Assembly: GCF_903933125.1 (NCBI RefSeq)
Contig: NZ_CAIZIZ010000350.1
Location: forward strand, 1 to 46,161
Length of the DNA stretch: 46,161 nucleotides
From: an uncultured Lamprocystis sp.
GTDB taxonomy: Bacteria; Pseudomonadota; Gammaproteobacteria; Chromatiales; Chromatiaceae
Direction of reading: 5' to 3'
Of the stretch, positions 8,549 through 16,951 are shown piece by piece (position 1 is the stretch's first letter; every line of letters starts with the position of its first letter). The translations under genes and the position numbers were made by a program. The notes below the pieces were generated by a model. It had not been told where the DNA came from. It did no database searches and saw only the letters and a list, made by a program, of their open reading frames with translations.

Positions 8549-8577
8549 ATCATAGAGGACGCACGCGCCCTTTGCAA
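8549..8577 (-). promoter_or_regulatory. Sigma-70 promoter of the porin gene
   Basis: On the minus strand TTGCAA (8572-8577) and TATGAT (8549-8554) are separated by exactly 17 bases, about 75-100 bases upstream of the porin ATG. This is a near-consensus -35/-10 pair. Confidence 0.7.
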
Positions 8578-8654
8578 CACGATCGAGAAAAAAAAGAGAC
8601 ACCCGTGACAAATGTTGCGTTTTCGGCACAAAAAGCAGGGGCTCGACCCCCACA

Positions 8655-8864
8655 GCAATTCCAGATCTGGGTGGCCACCGTCGGCAGCGTGCCGACGGCG
8701 AGGTCGATGGTGGATGCGCTGCGCTGATCCACCCTACAAAACCGGCTCCGTGTAGGGCGGATAAGGCGCGCGGCTCGGGTGTCAGGGACCCGGCACGGCG
8801 GTCGCGCGCGCCGCATCCGCCTATTTAAGGATCGGCTGATACCGCCCCAACCTGGAATTACTGC
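8655..8864. repeat. Family D repeat, copy D2
   Basis: Palindromic element of about 210 bp with terminal inverted repeats GCAATTCCAGATCTGGG at the left and CCCCAACCTGGAATTACTGC at the right. The core holds GATCCACCCTAC and its inverse GTAGGGCGGATAAG. It shares long stretches with D1, for example GTCAGGGACC...GGTCGCGCGCGCCGCATCC. It lies in the 8477-9159 spacer between the divergent porin and hupS genes, which otherwise contains only promoter elements. Confidence 0.8.
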
Positions 8865-8976
8865 GACCCCATGTCATCGGCCGGCCGCCAGACCAGGGCG
8901 TGGCGCACTGGCGCGACATCGTGCCTTAGTTAACTACCCGACGCACCAGGTAGGTGTAAATTAAGCTTACGCACGA

Positions 8977-8992
8977 TGGCACAAACCTGGCC
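8977..8992 (+). promoter_or_regulatory. Possible upstream sigma-54 promoter of hupS
   Basis: TGGCACAAACCTGGCC has the GG-N10-GC spacing of -24/-12 promoters, with a perfect TGGCAC half and one mismatch in the -12 half. It is about 180 bases upstream of hupS, farther than the second match at 9081, and may be secondary or fortuitous. Confidence 0.45.
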
Positions 8993-9080
8993 AAATACTT
9001 GATAGTTGACAGACCAATCCGACATCAATCTGTCTTGCAAGCCATTGTTTACGATTTTATCTTTGTCTTTTCCAGACTCT

Positions 9081-9096
9081 TGGCCCGGCGTTTGCA
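9081..9096 (+). promoter_or_regulatory. Sigma-54 (-24/-12) promoter of hupS
   Basis: TGGCCCGGCGTTTGCA fits TGGCAC-N5-TTGCA with one mismatch and exact GG-N10-GC spacing (GG 9082-9083, GC 9094-9095). It lies about 65 bases upstream of the hupS ATG. An A/T-rich stretch at 9036-9070 just upstream could accommodate DNA bending. The NtrC-type activator encoded downstream in the locus (HupR, with an intact GAFTGA loop) makes this functionally sensible. Confidence 0.68.
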
Positions 9097-9159
9097 TTTG
9101 AGTGCTGCGCGCCCAGCCCCGGCGATCGCCGGCGGCCGACACCTTGAGGGGATGAGCAC

Positions 9160-10281
9160 ATGCCGACCACCGAGACCTTCTATGAGGTCATGCGGCGCCA
9201 GGGGATCACCCGCCGCAGTTTCCTGAAGTTCTGTAGCCTCACGACCGCGGCCCTGGGTCTGAGCCCGGCGACCGCCGCCGAAGTCGTGGCGGCCATGGAG
9301 ACCAAACCGCGCATCCCGGTGCTGTGGCTCCACGGACTGGAGTGCACCTGTTGCTCGGAGTCCTTCATCCGCTCGGCCCACCCGCTGGTGAAGGACGTGG
9401 TGCTGTCGATGATCTCGCTGGACTACGATGACACCATCATGGCCGCCTCGGGCCACCAGGCCGAGGCGATCATCCAAGAGATCCGTGAGAAGTACCGGGG
9501 CAACTATATCCTGGCCGTCGAGGGCAACCCCCCGCTCAACCAGGACGGCATGTCCTGCATCATCGGCGGGCGCCCCTTCCTCGAACAGCTCAAAGAGGCC
9601 GCCGCCGACTGCAAGGCGGTGATCGCCTGGGGCTCCTGCGCCTCCTGGGGCTGCGTGCAGGCGGCGCATCCCAACCCCACCCACGCGGTGCCGATCAACC
9701 AGGTCATCCACGACAAACCCATCATCAAGGTGCCGGGCTGCCCGCCGATCGCGGAGGTGATGACCGCGGTCATTACCTACATGCTGACCTTCGAGCGCAT
9801 TCCGGAACTGGACCGTCAGGGCCGGCCCAAGATGTTCTACGGCCAGCGTATCCACGACAAATGTTACCGCCGGCCCCACTTCGACGCCGGCCAGTTCGTG
9901 GAGAGTTGGGACGACGAGGGCGCGCGCCGCGGCTATTGTCTCTACAAGATGGGCTGCAAGGGACCGACCACCTATAACGCCTGCTCCACCGTGCGCTGGA
10001 ACAACGGCGTGTCCTTCCCGATCCAGTCCGGCCACGGCTGCATCGGCTGCTCCGAGGACGGCTTTTGGGACAAGGGCAGTTTCTACGACCATGTGACCGA
10101 CACCCGGGTCTTCGGCATCGAGGCCAACGCGGATCGCGTCGGTCTGGTCGCGGCCGGCACCGTGGGCGCGGCCGTGGCCGCCCATGCGGCGGTCTCCGCC
10201 ATCAAGCGCATCAGCAAACCGGCCGAGTTCGGCGACAGTGAGCCCGGCGAGAGCAAGAAACAGACAGGGGACCGTTCATGA
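9160..10281 (+). CDS. hupS: Uptake [NiFe]-hydrogenase small subunit, O2-tolerant type
   Basis: Electron-transfer subunit of the membrane-bound H2-uptake hydrogenase, 373 residues, closely resembling Ralstonia HoxK and E. coli HyaA. The Tat signal is TRRSFLKF (about 18-25), with the mature protein starting near M46. Proximal-cluster cysteines are C62, C64, C65, C160, C165 and C194, six rather than four; C64 and C165 are the extra pair that builds the [4Fe-3S] cluster of oxygen-tolerant enzymes. Distal and medial cluster ligands lie in [21 protein letters not shown] and [15 protein letters not shown]-terminal hydrophobic anchor (about 331-351) follows. The ATG follows GAGGGGATGAGCAC. The stop overlaps hupL by four bases. 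Electrons would pass to the cytochrome b HupC. Confidence 0.97.
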   Translation: MPTTETFYEVMRRQGITRRSFLKFCSLTTAALGLSPATAAEVVAAMETKPRIPVLWLHGLECTCCSESFIRSAHPLVKDVVLSMISLDYDDTIMAASGHQAEAIIQEIREKYRGNYILAVEGNPPLNQDGMSCIIGGRPFLEQLKEAAADCKAVIAWGSCASWGCVQAAHPNPTHAVPINQVIHDKPIIKVPGCPPIAEVMTAVITYMLTFERIPELDRQGRPKMFYGQRIHDKCYRRPHFDAGQFVESWDDEGARRGYCLYKMGCKGPTTYNACSTVRWNNGVSFPIQSGHGCIGCSEDGFWDKGSFYDHVTDTRVFGIEANADRVGLVAAGTVGAAVAAHAAVSAIKRISKPAEFGDSEPGESKKQTGDRS

Positions 10282-12068
10282 GCATCCAGACCCCCAACGG
10301 CTTCACCCTGGACAATTCCGGCACCCGCATCGTCGTGGACCCGGTGACCCGCATCGAGGGTCATCTGCGCTGCGAGGTGAACCTGGACGAAAACAATGTG
10401 ATCCGCAACGCGGTGTCCAGCGGCACCATGTGGCGCGGGCTCGAGGTCATCCTTAAGGGCCGTGACCCGCGCGACGCCTGGGCCTTTACCGAGCGGATCT
10501 GCGGTGTCTGCACCGGCACCCATGCCCTGACCTCGGTGCGGGCGGTGGAGGACGCGCTCGGCATCCAGATCCCGGAGAACGCCAACTCCATCCGCAACAT
10601 CATGCAGTTGACGCTCCAGTCACACGACCACCTGGTGCACTTCTATCACCTGCACGCGCTCGATTGGGTGGATGTGGTCTCGGCACTCAAGGCCGACCCC
10701 AAGGCGACGTCCACCCTGGCCCAGTCGATCTCGGCCTGGCCGCAATCCTCACCGGGCTGGTTCAGAGATGTCCAGAACCGGCTCAAGCGCTTCGTGGAGT
10801 CGGGGCAACTCGGCCCCTTCATGAACGGCTATTGGGGCAATCCGGCGTACAAACTGCCGCCGGAGGCCAACCTGATGGCGGTTGCCCACTATCTGGAGGC
10901 GCTCGACTTCCAGCGCGAGATCGTCAAGATCCACACCGTCTATGGCGGCAAGAACCCCCACCCCAACTGGCTGGTAGGCGGGGTCCCCTGCGCGATCAAT
11001 GTCGACGGCACCGGGGCCGTGGGCGCGATCAACATGGAGCGACTGAATCTGGTGTCGTCCATCATCGACCGCACCATCGACTTTATCGATCAGGTCTACA
11101 TCCCGGATCTGCTGGCCATTGCGTCCTTCTATAAGGACTGGACCTTCGGCGGCGGGCTCTCCAGCCAATCCGTGATGTCCTACGGCGACATCCCGGAACG
11201 GGCCAATGACAATTCCGCGGCCAACCAACTCCTGCCGCGCGGGGCCATCATCAACGGCAACCTGAGCGAGGTCCATGAGGTGAATCTGCGCGACCCCGAG
11301 CAGATTCAGGAGTTCGTTGCCCACTCCTGGTACAGCTACAAGGATGAAAACAAGGGCCTGCACCCCTGGGACGGCGTGACCGAACCCAACTTCGTGCTCG
11401 GCCCCAACACCAAGGGCACGCGCACCAACATTCAGGAGATCGACGAGGGCGCAAAATATTCCTGGATCAAGGCGCCGCGCTGGCGCGGCCATGCCATGGA
11501 GGTCGGTCCGCTGGCCCGCTGGGTGATCGGCTACGCTCAGGGCACCCCGGAGTTCAAGGAGCCGGTCGAGAAGGTGCTGACCGATCTGAATCTCCCGGTC
11601 GCCGCGCTCTTCTCCACCCTGGGGCGCACCGCCGCCCGCGGTCTGGAAGCCTCCTGGGCGGTGCACAAGCTGCGCTATTTCCAGGACAAACTGGTCGCCA
11701 ACATCAAGGCCGGCGACAGCGCCACCGCCAACATCACCAAATGGGACCCGGACACCTGGCCGCGCGAGGCCCGCGGGGTCGGGACCACCGAGGCCCCGCG
11801 CGGCGCGCTCGGACACTGGATCGTCATCAAGAACGGACGCATCGAGAATTATCAGGCGGTGGTGCCCACCACCTGGAACGGTTCGCCGCGTGACCCGGCG
11901 GGCAACATCGGCGCGTTCGAGGCGGCGCTGTTGAACACCCCGGTGGCGGTGGCCGATCAGCCGTTGGAGATCCTGCGCACCCTGCACAGCTTCGACCCCT
12001 GCCTGGCCTGCTCGACCCATGTCATGAGCCCGGATGGGCAGGAACTGACGCGGGTCAAGGTGCGGTGA
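10278..12068 (+). CDS. hupL: Uptake [NiFe]-hydrogenase large subunit
   Basis: Catalytic subunit holding the NiFe(CN)2CO centre, 596 residues. The N-terminal nickel ligands are C75 and C78 in [10 protein letters not shown]; the C-terminal ligands are C575 and C578 in DPCLACSTH. The 15 residues after H581 ([15 protein letters not shown]) are the maturation tail that the HupD protease removes after nickel insertion. The ATG overlaps the hupS stop (ATGA) and AGGGGA lies a few bases upstream, so the two subunits are translationally coupled. A 319-bp spacer with a family A/B repeat separates it from hupC. Confidence 0.97.
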   Translation: MSIQTPNGFTLDNSGTRIVVDPVTRIEGHLRCEVNLDENNVIRNAVSSGTMWRGLEVILKGRDPRDAWAFTERICGVCTGTHALTSVRAVEDALGIQIPENANSIRNIMQLTLQSHDHLVHFYHLHALDWVDVVSALKADPKATSTLAQSISAWPQSSPGWFRDVQNRLKRFVESGQLGPFMNGYWGNPAYKLPPEANLMAVAHYLEALDFQREIVKIHTVYGGKNPHPNWLVGGVPCAINVDGTGAVGAINMERLNLVSSIIDRTIDFIDQVYIPDLLAIASFYKDWTFGGGLSSQSVMSYGDIPERANDNSAANQLLPRGAIINGNLSEVHEVNLRDPEQIQEFVAHSWYSYKDENKGLHPWDGVTEPNFVLGPNTKGTRTNIQEIDEGAKYSWIKAPRWRGHAMEVGPLARWVIGYAQGTPEFKEPVEKVLTDLNLPVAALFSTLGRTAARGLEASWAVHKLRYFQDKLVANIKAGDSATANITKWDPDTWPREARGVGTTEAPRGALGHWIVIKNGRIENYQAVVPTTWNGSPRDPAGNIGAFEAALLNTPVAVADQPLEILRTLHSFDPCLACSTHVMSPDGQELTRVKVR

Positions 12069-12099
12069 GGCGGGGCCCCGACGCGGGTCATGAATACAA

Positions 12100-12324
12100 T
12101 CGTTGTCGTTGTCGTAATCGGCCTTGATCGTAATCCCGGCCAGCGGCGTGCGTAGTCAGGGCTTCCAGCCCTGCCAATGTCAGGCCAGGATGGCCTGACT
12201 ACGTACCCGGCGAGCCCAAGTGGCCGGAATTCTGATCAAGGCCCATCTTCGCGGGGATCATCAACTCGATTACGATTACGACAACGACAACGACAACGAA
12301 AGAGACACTAACGGCGTTCCCTAG
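12100..12324. repeat. Family A repeat, copy A2, between hupL and hupC
   Basis: A TCGTTG array ending in GTAATCG (12100-12120) and the inverted counterpart CGATTACGATTACGACAACG... (12267-12299) bound the element. After the right array comes AACGGCGTTCCCTAG (12310-12324), shared in inverted form with the outer flank of A1. A complete family B element begins immediately after the left GTAATCG, replacing the sequence that A3 has there. No gene is present in the 12069-12387 gap. Confidence 0.82.
12121..12242. repeat. Family B repeat, copy B2 (nested in A2)
   Basis: A 122-bp palindromic element. The left terminus GCCTTGATCGTAATCCCGGC is identical to that of B3, and the right terminus ends TGGCCGGAATTCTGATCAAGGC-like in inverted orientation. 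The core carries CGTAGTCAGGGCTTCC and its inverse GGCCTGACTACG. Confidence 0.8.
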
Positions 12325-12387
12325 TGGATTTGTTTCGCCTATTCACGAACAGTTCCCTCACCCCCGTTGCCGCGGAGATCACCATCG

Positions 12388-13080
12388 ATGAACACCGCCG
12401 TTCCGACCGTCAAGCGCACCGCGGTCTATGTCTATGAGGCCCCGCTGCGCGCCTGGCATTGGATCAATGCCCTGTCACTCACCGTGCTGGCCGTTACCGG
12501 CTATCTCATCGGCAGCCCGCTGCCGACGTTGTCGGGGGAGGCCAGCGACCATTATCTCATGGGGTACATCCGCTTCGCCCATTTCGCCGCGGCTTACATC
12601 TTCGCGGTGGGTTTCCTTTTCCGGCTCTATTGGGCCATGGTGGGCAACCGCTGGTCGCGCCAGCTCTTCGCCCTGCCGTTCTGGCGGCGGCGCTTCTGGA
12701 ACGAGCTCTGGCATGAGGTGCGCTGGTACGCCTTTCTGGAGCAGGAGCCACGCAAATATATCGGGCATAACCCGCTTGCTCACCTGTTCATGGTGGTCAT
12801 CATCACGGTCGGCGGCATCGTGATGATGTTCACCGGGTTCGCGCTCTACTCCGAGCAGACCGGACTCGGCAGTTGGCAGGACCGCTGGTTCGGCTGGGTC
12901 ATCCCCTTCGTGGGACAAAGCCAGGACGTGCGCATGTGGCATCACTGGGGCATGTGGATCATCGCGATCTTCGTCATGCTGCATGTGTATACCGCCATCC
13001 GCGAGGATATCCTGTCGCGGCAGAGCCTGATCAGCACCATGATCAGCGGCTGGCGGATGTTCAAGGATGATCGCCCGTAG
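12388..13080 (+). CDS. hupC: Hydrogenase b-type cytochrome subunit
   Basis: Membrane dihaem cytochrome b that anchors HupSL and passes electrons to the quinone pool. It has 230 residues with four hydrophobic spans (about 25-45, 60-82, 135-157 and 190-210) and candidate haem histidines in APLRAWHWINA, YIRFAHFAAAY, RMWHHWGMW and MLHVYTAIRED. The start is the ATG at 12388 with GGAG eleven bases upstream; a codon at 12367 upstream is less likely. It follows hupL after the repeat-filled spacer and precedes hupD. Confidence 0.94.
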   Translation: MNTAVPTVKRTAVYVYEAPLRAWHWINALSLTVLAVTGYLIGSPLPTLSGEASDHYLMGYIRFAHFAAAYIFAVGFLFRLYWAMVGNRWSRQLFALPFWRRRFWNELWHEVRWYAFLEQEPRKYIGHNPLAHLFMVVIITVGGIVMMFTGFALYSEQTGLGSWQDRWFGWVIPFVGQSQDVRMWHHWGMWIIAIFVMLHVYTAIREDILSRQSLISTMISGWRMFKDDRP

Positions 13081-13107
13081 GATGGGTTGAGCGCAGCGAA
13101 ACCCATC
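13081..13107. repeat. Short palindrome between hupC and hupD
   Basis: GATGGGTT...AACCCATC forms a stem immediately after the hupC stop, with a GAGCGCAGCGA loop. There is no T-run, so it is more likely a small repeat or an mRNA-stabilising hairpin than a terminator. Confidence 0.5.
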
Positions 13108-13130
13108 TGAAAAATAAACGGAGAAGTGAG

Positions 13131-13772
13131 ATGAAGAATGACCCGAACATCCTGATCCTGGGCATCGGCAATGTCCTGTGGGCCGATGAGGGGTTCGGCG
13201 TGCGGGCGGTCGAAGCCTTGGCCGCAGCTTATCGCTTCGGCCCCAACGTGCGACTGCTGGACGGCGGAACCCAGGGGATCTATCTGGTGGATCAGGTGCG
13301 CTGGGCGGACGTGCTGGTGGTCTTCGATGCGGTGGATTACGGTCTGCCGACGGGGACGCTCAAACGGGTCGAGGGCGCCGAGGTTCCCAAGTTCATGGGC
13401 GCCAAGAAGATGAGCCTGCATCAGACCGGCTTCCAGGAGGTGCTGGCACTCGCTGACCTGCTGGGCGAGTCTCCGCAGCATCTGTTATTGATCGGCGTGC
13501 AGCCGGTCGAACTCGACGATTTCGGCGGGAGCCTGAGACCCGAAGTCAAGGCGTGCATCGCGCCCGCCATCGCGCTTGCCCACGACTATCTCGCTGGATT
13601 CGGCGTGCACGCCGAGCGCATGGACGAGGCGTCGGACAGCACTCGGCCGCACGCCCATGATCTGCCGGACCCGGCCCTGGCACTGAATGCCTACGAATCC
13701 GGCCGACCCAGCGCCGCCAGCGCCTATCGCCACGGCGATCCGCGGGTGCTGCCCGCGGCAGTGGCCTGCTGA
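13131..13772 (+). CDS. hupD: Hydrogenase maturation endopeptidase HupD
   Basis: Cleaves the C-terminal tail of HupL once nickel is bound. It has 213 residues. The nickel-sensing ligands of this family are seen as E20 (GNVLWADEGFG), D66 (VVFDAVDYG) and H97 (MSLHQTGFQE). The core fold ends near residue 160; the last roughly 50 residues form an acidic, proline-containing extension. The start has GGAGAAGTGAG just upstream. The stop overlaps the hupF start in TGATG, so the two are coupled. Confidence 0.95.
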   Translation: MKNDPNILILGIGNVLWADEGFGVRAVEALAAAYRFGPNVRLLDGGTQGIYLVDQVRWADVLVVFDAVDYGLPTGTLKRVEGAEVPKFMGAKKMSLHQTGFQEVLALADLLGESPQHLLLIGVQPVELDDFGGSLRPEVKACIAPAIALAHDYLAGFGVHAERMDEASDSTRPHAHDLPDPALALNAYESGRPSAASAYRHGDPRVLPAAVAC

Positions 13773-14107
13773 TGTGCATCGGCGTCCCCATGCAGGTCAT
13801 CGAGGCCGGCCCCTATTGGGCCTGGTGCCAGGGGCCCGATGAGCGTATCCAGGTCGACACCCGGCTGGTCGGGGCGCAGCGCGTGAATGCCTGGCTGCTG
13901 GTCTTCCAAGGGGCGGCCCGGGAGGTCTTGACCGAAACCCGCGCCCGACTGGTGCTGGACGCCCTGGCCGCGCTCGACGCCGCCGCGGCCGGCCAACAAT
14001 TCGACCACCTCTTTCCGGACCTGGTGGGACGCGCGCCGCAACTGCCCGAGTTCCTGCGCGTTGCCCAAGCGGGCCTTGATCGTAATCCCGGCCAGCGGCA
14101 TGCGTAG
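13772..14107 (+). CDS. hupF: HypC/HupF family hydrogenase chaperone
   Basis: HypC-like chaperone dedicated to the uptake hydrogenase (HoxL/HupF type); the family holds the Fe(CN)2CO unit on its N-terminal cysteine. It starts MCIGVPMQVIE with the essential Cys2. It has 111 residues, and the family-like portion runs to about PQLPEFLRVAQ. The last residues (GLDRNPGQRHA) and the stop codon lie inside a family B repeat that begins at 14073, so the C-terminus is repeat-derived. It overlaps hupD by one base. It probably helps maturation and protection of HupL under oxygen. Confidence 0.9.
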   Translation: MCIGVPMQVIEAGPYWAWCQGPDERIQVDTRLVGAQRVNAWLLVFQGAAREVLTETRARLVLDALAALDAAAAGQQFDHLFPDLVGRAPQLPEFLRVAQAGLDRNPGQRHA

Positions 14108-14178
14108 TCAGGGCTTCCAGCCCTGACGGGGTCAGGCCAGGATGGCCTGACTACGCACGCCGGAATCTTGATCGAGGC
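14073..14178. repeat. Family B repeat, copy B3, between hupF and hupH
   Basis: The shortest and cleanest copy, 106 bp. The left terminus is GCCTTGATCGTAATCCCGGC and the right terminus GCCGGAATCTTGATCGAGGC, an imperfect inverted pair. The core hairpin arms are GTAGTCAGGGCTTCCAGCCC and GGTCAGGCC...GGCCTGACTAC. The left end overlaps the 3' end of the hupF reading frame. Confidence 0.85.
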
Positions 14179-14243
14179 TCACAAGCGAACAGCTGACCGC
14201 TCGTCCCCTGTTGCAACCAATCATCGCCCCCGGAGCCGCGCCC

Positions 14244-15110
14244 ATGTTCCCCATCCCGCTGACGACCGGACTCGCTGGCCCAGGCACGCCGCCGCCTGGC
14301 CCGGACGAGGCGACCCTCGACTATCTGCCCATGCCCAAGACAATGGCGACCTACCAGCCCCCCCTACTGCCGGCGGCGGAGGACCTCAGCGTCTGCGGCG
14401 CCGCATTGGCCGTGCTGGAGCGGCTGCTGCAGGCGCTCGCCGCCCATCGCGTGGAGGATCCGCCGGTGATGATCGACCTGGCCGACCTGGACCTGACCAA
14501 CCGCACGCTGCTCGAGCAGACCCTGGGCGAGGGCGAGGTCAGCGCACTGATCGGCGGCCCGCGGGCCGCGCGCATCCGGGAAACCCGGTTGGCCGGCGTC
14601 TGGTGGGTTCATGCGGTCGGACCCCAGGGCACCCTGACGTCGACTCATCATCTGGAGGTTGCGGATCTGCCGGGCCTGATTCGCGCCGAAGCCTTTCGCG
14701 AAGCGCTCCCGGCGGCACCCATCCCGGATCCCTGGCCCGCGGGCGTGATGAATGCGCCAGGCGTGCTGGTGGAGGTCAATGCGCAGGCCGCCCGCTATCG
14801 GCCGGGAGACCTGTCCCATGTGGTGAATCTGACCTTGCTGCCGCAGACCGAGCAGGACCTGCACTGTCTCGATCAGATCCTGGGCACCGGGTCCGTGACC
14901 TTGTCGTCGCGCGGCTACGGAAGCTGCCGGGTCTGCGCCGCCCGGGTTGCGAACGTCTGGCGGGTGCAGCATTTCAACTCGGAGGACCGTCTGATCCTCA
15001 ACACCGTTGAGGTGACGGCCGCCCCAACCGCCGTGCTGGCCGCCCAGGAGGACATCGACGACAGCGCGGGTCGGCTCGCCGAGATCCTGGAAGCCCTGCG
15101 GTGCGGGTGA
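14244..15110 (+). CDS. hupH: Hydrogenase expression protein HupH (HyaF/HoxQ family)
   Basis: Accessory protein for maturation of the hydrogenase small subunit. In Ralstonia HoxQ works with HoxO on the Tat-bound precursor. It has 288 residues. The N-terminal LDYLPMPKTMATYQPPLLP segment and the C-terminal block GTGSVTLSSRGYGSCRVCAARVANVWRVQ-type region, which carries a CxxC-like pair, are characteristic. The ATG at 14244 has GGAG nine bases upstream; a TTG at 14211 is an alternative. It is separated from hupF by family B copy B3. It ends about 230 bp before hupR. Confidence 0.9.
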   Translation: MFPIPLTTGLAGPGTPPPGPDEATLDYLPMPKTMATYQPPLLPAAEDLSVCGAALAVLERLLQALAAHRVEDPPVMIDLADLDLTNRTLLEQTLGEGEVSALIGGPRAARIRETRLAGVWWVHAVGPQGTLTSTHHLEVADLPGLIRAEAFREALPAAPIPDPWPAGVMNAPGVLVEVNAQAARYRPGDLSHVVNLTLLPQTEQDLHCLDQILGTGSVTLSSRGYGSCRVCAARVANVWRVQHFNSEDRLILNTVEVTAAPTAVLAAQEDIDDSAGRLAEILEALRCG

Positions 15111-15340
15111 GGCGCCGCTGAGGTTCTATTCACGCCCGGAGATCCGATCGGACTTATAATACCCGCTTTACCACTGCAACTCCCTGGCGTTCGATGGTCC
15201 AACATGTACCAGAAGCCCTCACCGACCGCACGCCGACGCTGACGACAGCCGCCGGAACGCGCCCGGACCGGTCCGCCTCGCACAGCGTCGGTTGCCGCCG
15301 ACGACTCCTGCGCACCGTGTCGGGCGGGCGTAACTGAGGC

Positions 15341-16840
15341 ATGGCCGACGCGTGCCCGACGCTCCGGCCGACCGTCCTGCTGGTGGATGACGAGGTCTTA
15401 TCACTGGATACCCTTAACCGTACGCTTGATGAGGAATTCGACTGCCGCACCGCCACCAGCGCCGCGGAGGCCGAACGCTGCCTGGAGCAGGACGATATCC
15501 GTGCCGTCATCTCGGATCAGCGGATGCCGGAGATGAGCGGTGTCGAGTTTCTCGCACGGGTCCGCGAGCGCTGGCCCGAGGTCGTGCGCATGATCCTCTC
15601 CGGCTACACGGACGCCGACGACCTGATCGACGGCATCAACCGCGCCGGCATCTATCAGTTCATCAGCAAACCCTGGCACCCCGATCAGCTCTTGCTCACC
15701 GTGCGCAATGCCTGCCGCTTGCACCAACTCCAGCGGGAAAACGCATTCCTGGCGCTGGAAATGAAGGTCATGACGCCCACCCTGGAGCAGCGGATGGAAC
15801 ATCGCCGCGCCCAGCTCAAGCGCAACTTCCGACTCGACAACATCATCCGCGGACCGCAGAGCCCCTTGAACCGGGTCTGCGAACAGGTTGCGCAGGTCGC
15901 CCTCTACGACGTGCCGGTGCTCCTCACCGGTGAGTCCGGCACCGGCAAAGAGCTGTTCGCCCGCGGGCTCCATTACAACAGCCCGCGGGCCGACAAGCCG
16001 TTCGTGGCGGAAAACTGCGCCGCGCTCGCCGATGACATTCTCGAGAGCGAGCTGTTCGGCCATGAGCGCGGCGCCTTCACCGGGGCCATCAACGCCCGCA
16101 TCGGGCTGTTCGAACAGGCCGACGGCGGGACCATCTTCCTGGACGAGATCGGCGAGGTCTCCACGGCTTTTCAGGTCAAGCTCCTGCGCGTCCTTCAGGA
16201 AGGCGAGGTCCGACCGGTCGGCAGCAACCGCCGTCGCCGGGTGGACGTGCGCGTGGTCGCGGCCACCAACCGGGAGCTGGCGCAGGACATCCGGGTCGGA
16301 CGCTTCCGCGAAGACCTGTTCTACCGCCTGGCCGGGGTCTGCCTGCACCTGCCGCCCTTACGCGAGCGCCGGGTCGACATCCCGCTCATCGCCCGCGCCC
16401 TATTGAGCGAACTGGTCCATACCCTGGACAAACCGTGTCGCGGCTTCAGCGACGACCTGCTGGAATGCCTCAAGGCCTACGACTGGCCGGGTAATGTGCG
16501 CGAGATGCGCAACGAGATCCAACGTATGCTCATCATGGCCCCGACGGACCAGTTGGGAACCGAGTTGCTCGACCCGCGCGTACGCCGGGGCCTCGCCCTG
16601 GACAAAAGCGACGTGCTCGGAGCGACCCGCGACAGCCCCATATCAGGCAACGCCAGACCGGGCACGGGCGGACTCAAGGAACAGGTCGAGGCCTTGGAGG
16701 AACAGTTGCTGCGCGAGGCACTGACCCGCCACGGCTGGAACAAGAGCCGGGCGGCGGACGCCTTGGGGCTGTCCCGCATGGGCTTGCGCAACAAGCTGGA
16801 ACGGTATGGACTGCCTGCTAACCTACCTGGAAACCCTTAG
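15341..16840 (+). CDS. hupR: NtrC-family response regulator HupR
   Basis: Two-component transcription activator controlling hydrogenase genes, 499 residues. The receiver domain is about 11-130, with phospho-acceptor D59 (AVISDQRMP) and the conserved lysine in FISKPW. The AAA+ sigma-54 interaction domain is about 170-400, with Walker A GESGTGKE and an intact GAFTGA loop at 244-249 that contacts sigma-54. The C-terminal Fis-type helix-turn-helix lies in NKSRAADALGLSRMGLRNKL. Well-studied Rhodobacter HupR lacks GAFTGA and works with sigma-70; this one looks sigma-54 competent, matching the -24/-12 sites before hupS. No sensor kinase gene is in the window. The 15111-15340 gap upstream holds no gene; I looked there for a rubredoxin (hupI) and saw none. 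Confidence 0.93.
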   Translation: MADACPTLRPTVLLVDDEVLSLDTLNRTLDEEFDCRTATSAAEAERCLEQDDIRAVISDQRMPEMSGVEFLARVRERWPEVVRMILSGYTDADDLIDGINRAGIYQFISKPWHPDQLLLTVRNACRLHQLQRENAFLALEMKVMTPTLEQRMEHRRAQLKRNFRLDNIIRGPQSPLNRVCEQVAQVALYDVPVLLTGESGTGKELFARGLHYNSPRADKPFVAENCAALADDILESELFGHERGAFTGAINARIGLFEQADGGTIFLDEIGEVSTAFQVKLLRVLQEGEVRPVGSNRRRRVDVRVVAATNRELAQDIRVGRFREDLFYRLAGVCLHLPPLRERRVDIPLIARALLSELVHTLDKPCRGFSDDLLECLKAYDWPGNVREMRNEIQRMLIMAPTDQLGTELLDPRVRRGLALDKSDVLGATRDSPISGNARPGTGGLKEQVEALEEQLLREALTRHGWNKSRAADALGLSRMGLRNKLERYGLPANLPGNP

Positions 16841-16951
16841 GACGAGCGTTTAGTATTATCTTCCCCGCGACCACGCCCTTGACGGAAGCCAACCAGAACC
16901 CTGGGCACCGCTGATTCACCACCACCACCCGAAAGACAGAGGAAATACGAG

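Noticed and set aside
8550-8816. Small open frames within repeats D2 and D3 and within 6441-6744
   Set aside because: They arise from the palindromic repeat sequence. The translations in different copies are in different frames and show no coding pattern.
9049-10185. Minus-strand frame opposite hupS, and a similar one opposite hupL (10749-12020)
   Set aside because: Shadow frames. The plus-strand genes have all cluster and nickel ligands, and the shadows lack conserved motifs.
14168-15010. 280-codon plus-strand frame overlapping hupH
   Set aside because: It is out of frame with hupH and Arg/Gly/Pro-rich, and it starts inside repeat B3. hupH is the family member.
15111-15340. Possible rubredoxin hupI between hupH and hupR
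   Set aside because: No pair of CxxC-encoding stretches or start with a ribosome-binding site was found in any frame of the 230-bp gap.
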